Source: an uncultured SAR324 cluster bacterium (GTDB lineage: Bacteria > SAR324 > NAC60-12). Taken from it: 5,362 bases of DNA. The notes under the pieces are model-generated. The model searched no databases and was not told where the DNA came from. It saw only the letters and a program-made list of their open reading frames with translations. The stretch is from contig CACGSI010000056.1 of NCBI GenBank assembly GCA_902575715.1, forward strand, positions 1 through 5,362, given 5' to 3'. This document shows, piece after piece, positions 4,834 to 5,362 of this stretch. A program made the translations under genes and the position numbers. Within the stretch, counting starts at the first letter, position 1. Each line of letters starts with the position of its first letter.

Positions 4834-5362
4834 TCATAATCTTCTTACACCTTCTACATATTTCCATTTGTAGTTCCCTTCACTATCAAATGTTGTTATG
4901 TTCCATGGTTTGTTTTCCCTAAATTCACCCACCCCTTTGTTTCCATTAGAAAAAGTAAATGAGCCTTGTCCATGAAATTTACCATCCTTCCATTTACCCT
5001 CATATTTGCCTTCTGGGTAAGTGAATGAACCACTGCCATGTTTTTTCCCGTTTTTATATTGACCAACATATTTTATTCCTCCTGGAGCAGTCAATGTTCC
5101 TTTACCGTGTTTTTTATCTCTTTTGAATTTTCCTATATACTTGCTTCCATCTGAAGAAATTAAGGTTCCTAGTCCGCTTTTCATACCTTTAATGAAATTT
5201 CCTACATATTTTTCACCATTAGTATAAACTAAAGTTCCTTTACCATTTTTCAGCCCAAATTTGAATTCTCCATTATACTTGCCTTTCTCTATAGAGTTGA
5301 GTTTACCTTTTCCATGTCTTTTACCATTTTTAAACTCACCAGTATATTTGTCTTTATTTGAA
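4834..5362 (-). CDS. MORN-repeat protein, 5' end beyond window
   Basis: The reading frame is open from the high edge (first full codon at 5361-5359) to TGA at 4836-4834, giving 175 visible residues. The ATG at 5184-5182 lies inside a MORN unit (KGMK turn) and is not the true start. The visible part has a partial unit (1-15), then six units. Five have 23 residues; the one at 108-129 has 22 through loss of a residue after YPEG. The last, at 130-152, has KGVGEF in place of Y-x-G. The cap at 153-175 is clear: Trp153-Asn154, Asp159, Gly162, Trp166, EGVRRL at the end. Its cap and HGKGTL units resemble the 1-1022 protein most. Any signal peptide or header would lie outside the window. It is followed by a 165-nt gap without a good terminator. 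The function is unknown. Confidence 0.93.
   Translation of the reverse strand, partial: SNKDKYTGEFKNGKRHGKGKLNSIEKGKYNGEFKFGLKNGKGTLVYTNGEKYVGNFIKGMKSGLGTLISSDGSKYIGKFKRDKKHGKGTLTAPGGIKYVGQYKNGKKHGSGSFTYPEGKYEGKWKDGKFHGQGSFTFSNGNKGVGEFRENKPWNITTFDSEGNYKWKYVEGVRRL
4906..5361 (-). repeat. Partial MORN array, at least six full units
   Basis: Visible residues 1-152 of the 4834-5362 gene are a run of MORN units that continues past the window edge. The second visible unit carries an atypical NSIEKGKYNGEF in place of the usual D-G turn. The unit at residues 108-129 is one residue short. Total unit number cannot be known from this window. Confidence 0.88.

Noticed and set aside
5182..5184. ATG as the start of the 4834-5362 gene
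   Set aside because: The frame stays open upstream to the window edge and keeps encoding MORN units, so this Met is internal.

Overview
The window is AT-rich (by eye roughly one third G+C). All five genes lie on the minus strand, so the plus strand reads as the pyrimidine-rich complement. Four of the five encode MORN-repeat proteins. Three have a visible N-terminus, and each of these starts with a signal peptide. The fifth is a small zinc protein of the GFA (glutathione-dependent formaldehyde-activating / CENP-V) fold. Signal peptides without a lipobox, short intergenic gaps, the low G+C and a bacterial-type GFA protein suggest a Gram-negative bacterium, perhaps an AT-rich environmental or marine lineage. 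The lineage cannot be fixed from this sequence.

Layout in transcription order (high to low coordinates): (1) a MORN gene whose 5' end lies beyond the window (4834-5362); (2) a complete 484-residue MORN gene with a cysteine-containing N-terminal segment (3214-4668), preceded by the best promoter candidate here and a 14-bp palindrome; (3) a complete 489-residue MORN gene (1642-3111) with 14 gapless 23-residue repeats that partly form a 69-residue higher-order repeat; (4) the GFA-family gene (1046-1477); (5) a MORN gene starting 23 nt after the GFA stop and running off the low edge (1-1022). No gene-free stretch exceeds 300 bases; the three larger gaps are 102-165 nt. I see no RNA gene, CRISPR array, insertion sequence or convincing intrinsic terminator.

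The MORN proteins share a modular grammar. A header (LYL or LFL, a glycine turn, an aromatic WGW-like strand, then GKPNG) opens a block. One to fourteen MORN units follow. A cap with Trp-Asn, a downstream Asp, and usually an NGV/NGK-like end closes it. The genes at 1-1022 and 1642-3111 share the same double-block N-terminus and are clear paralogues. The cluster therefore looks like a tandemly expanded family of exported repeat proteins that changes by gain and loss of repeat units. Their function is unknown; an exported structural, envelope-associated or binding role is inference. The GFA gene probably shares a transcript with the downstream MORN gene, but no functional link can be shown from sequence.
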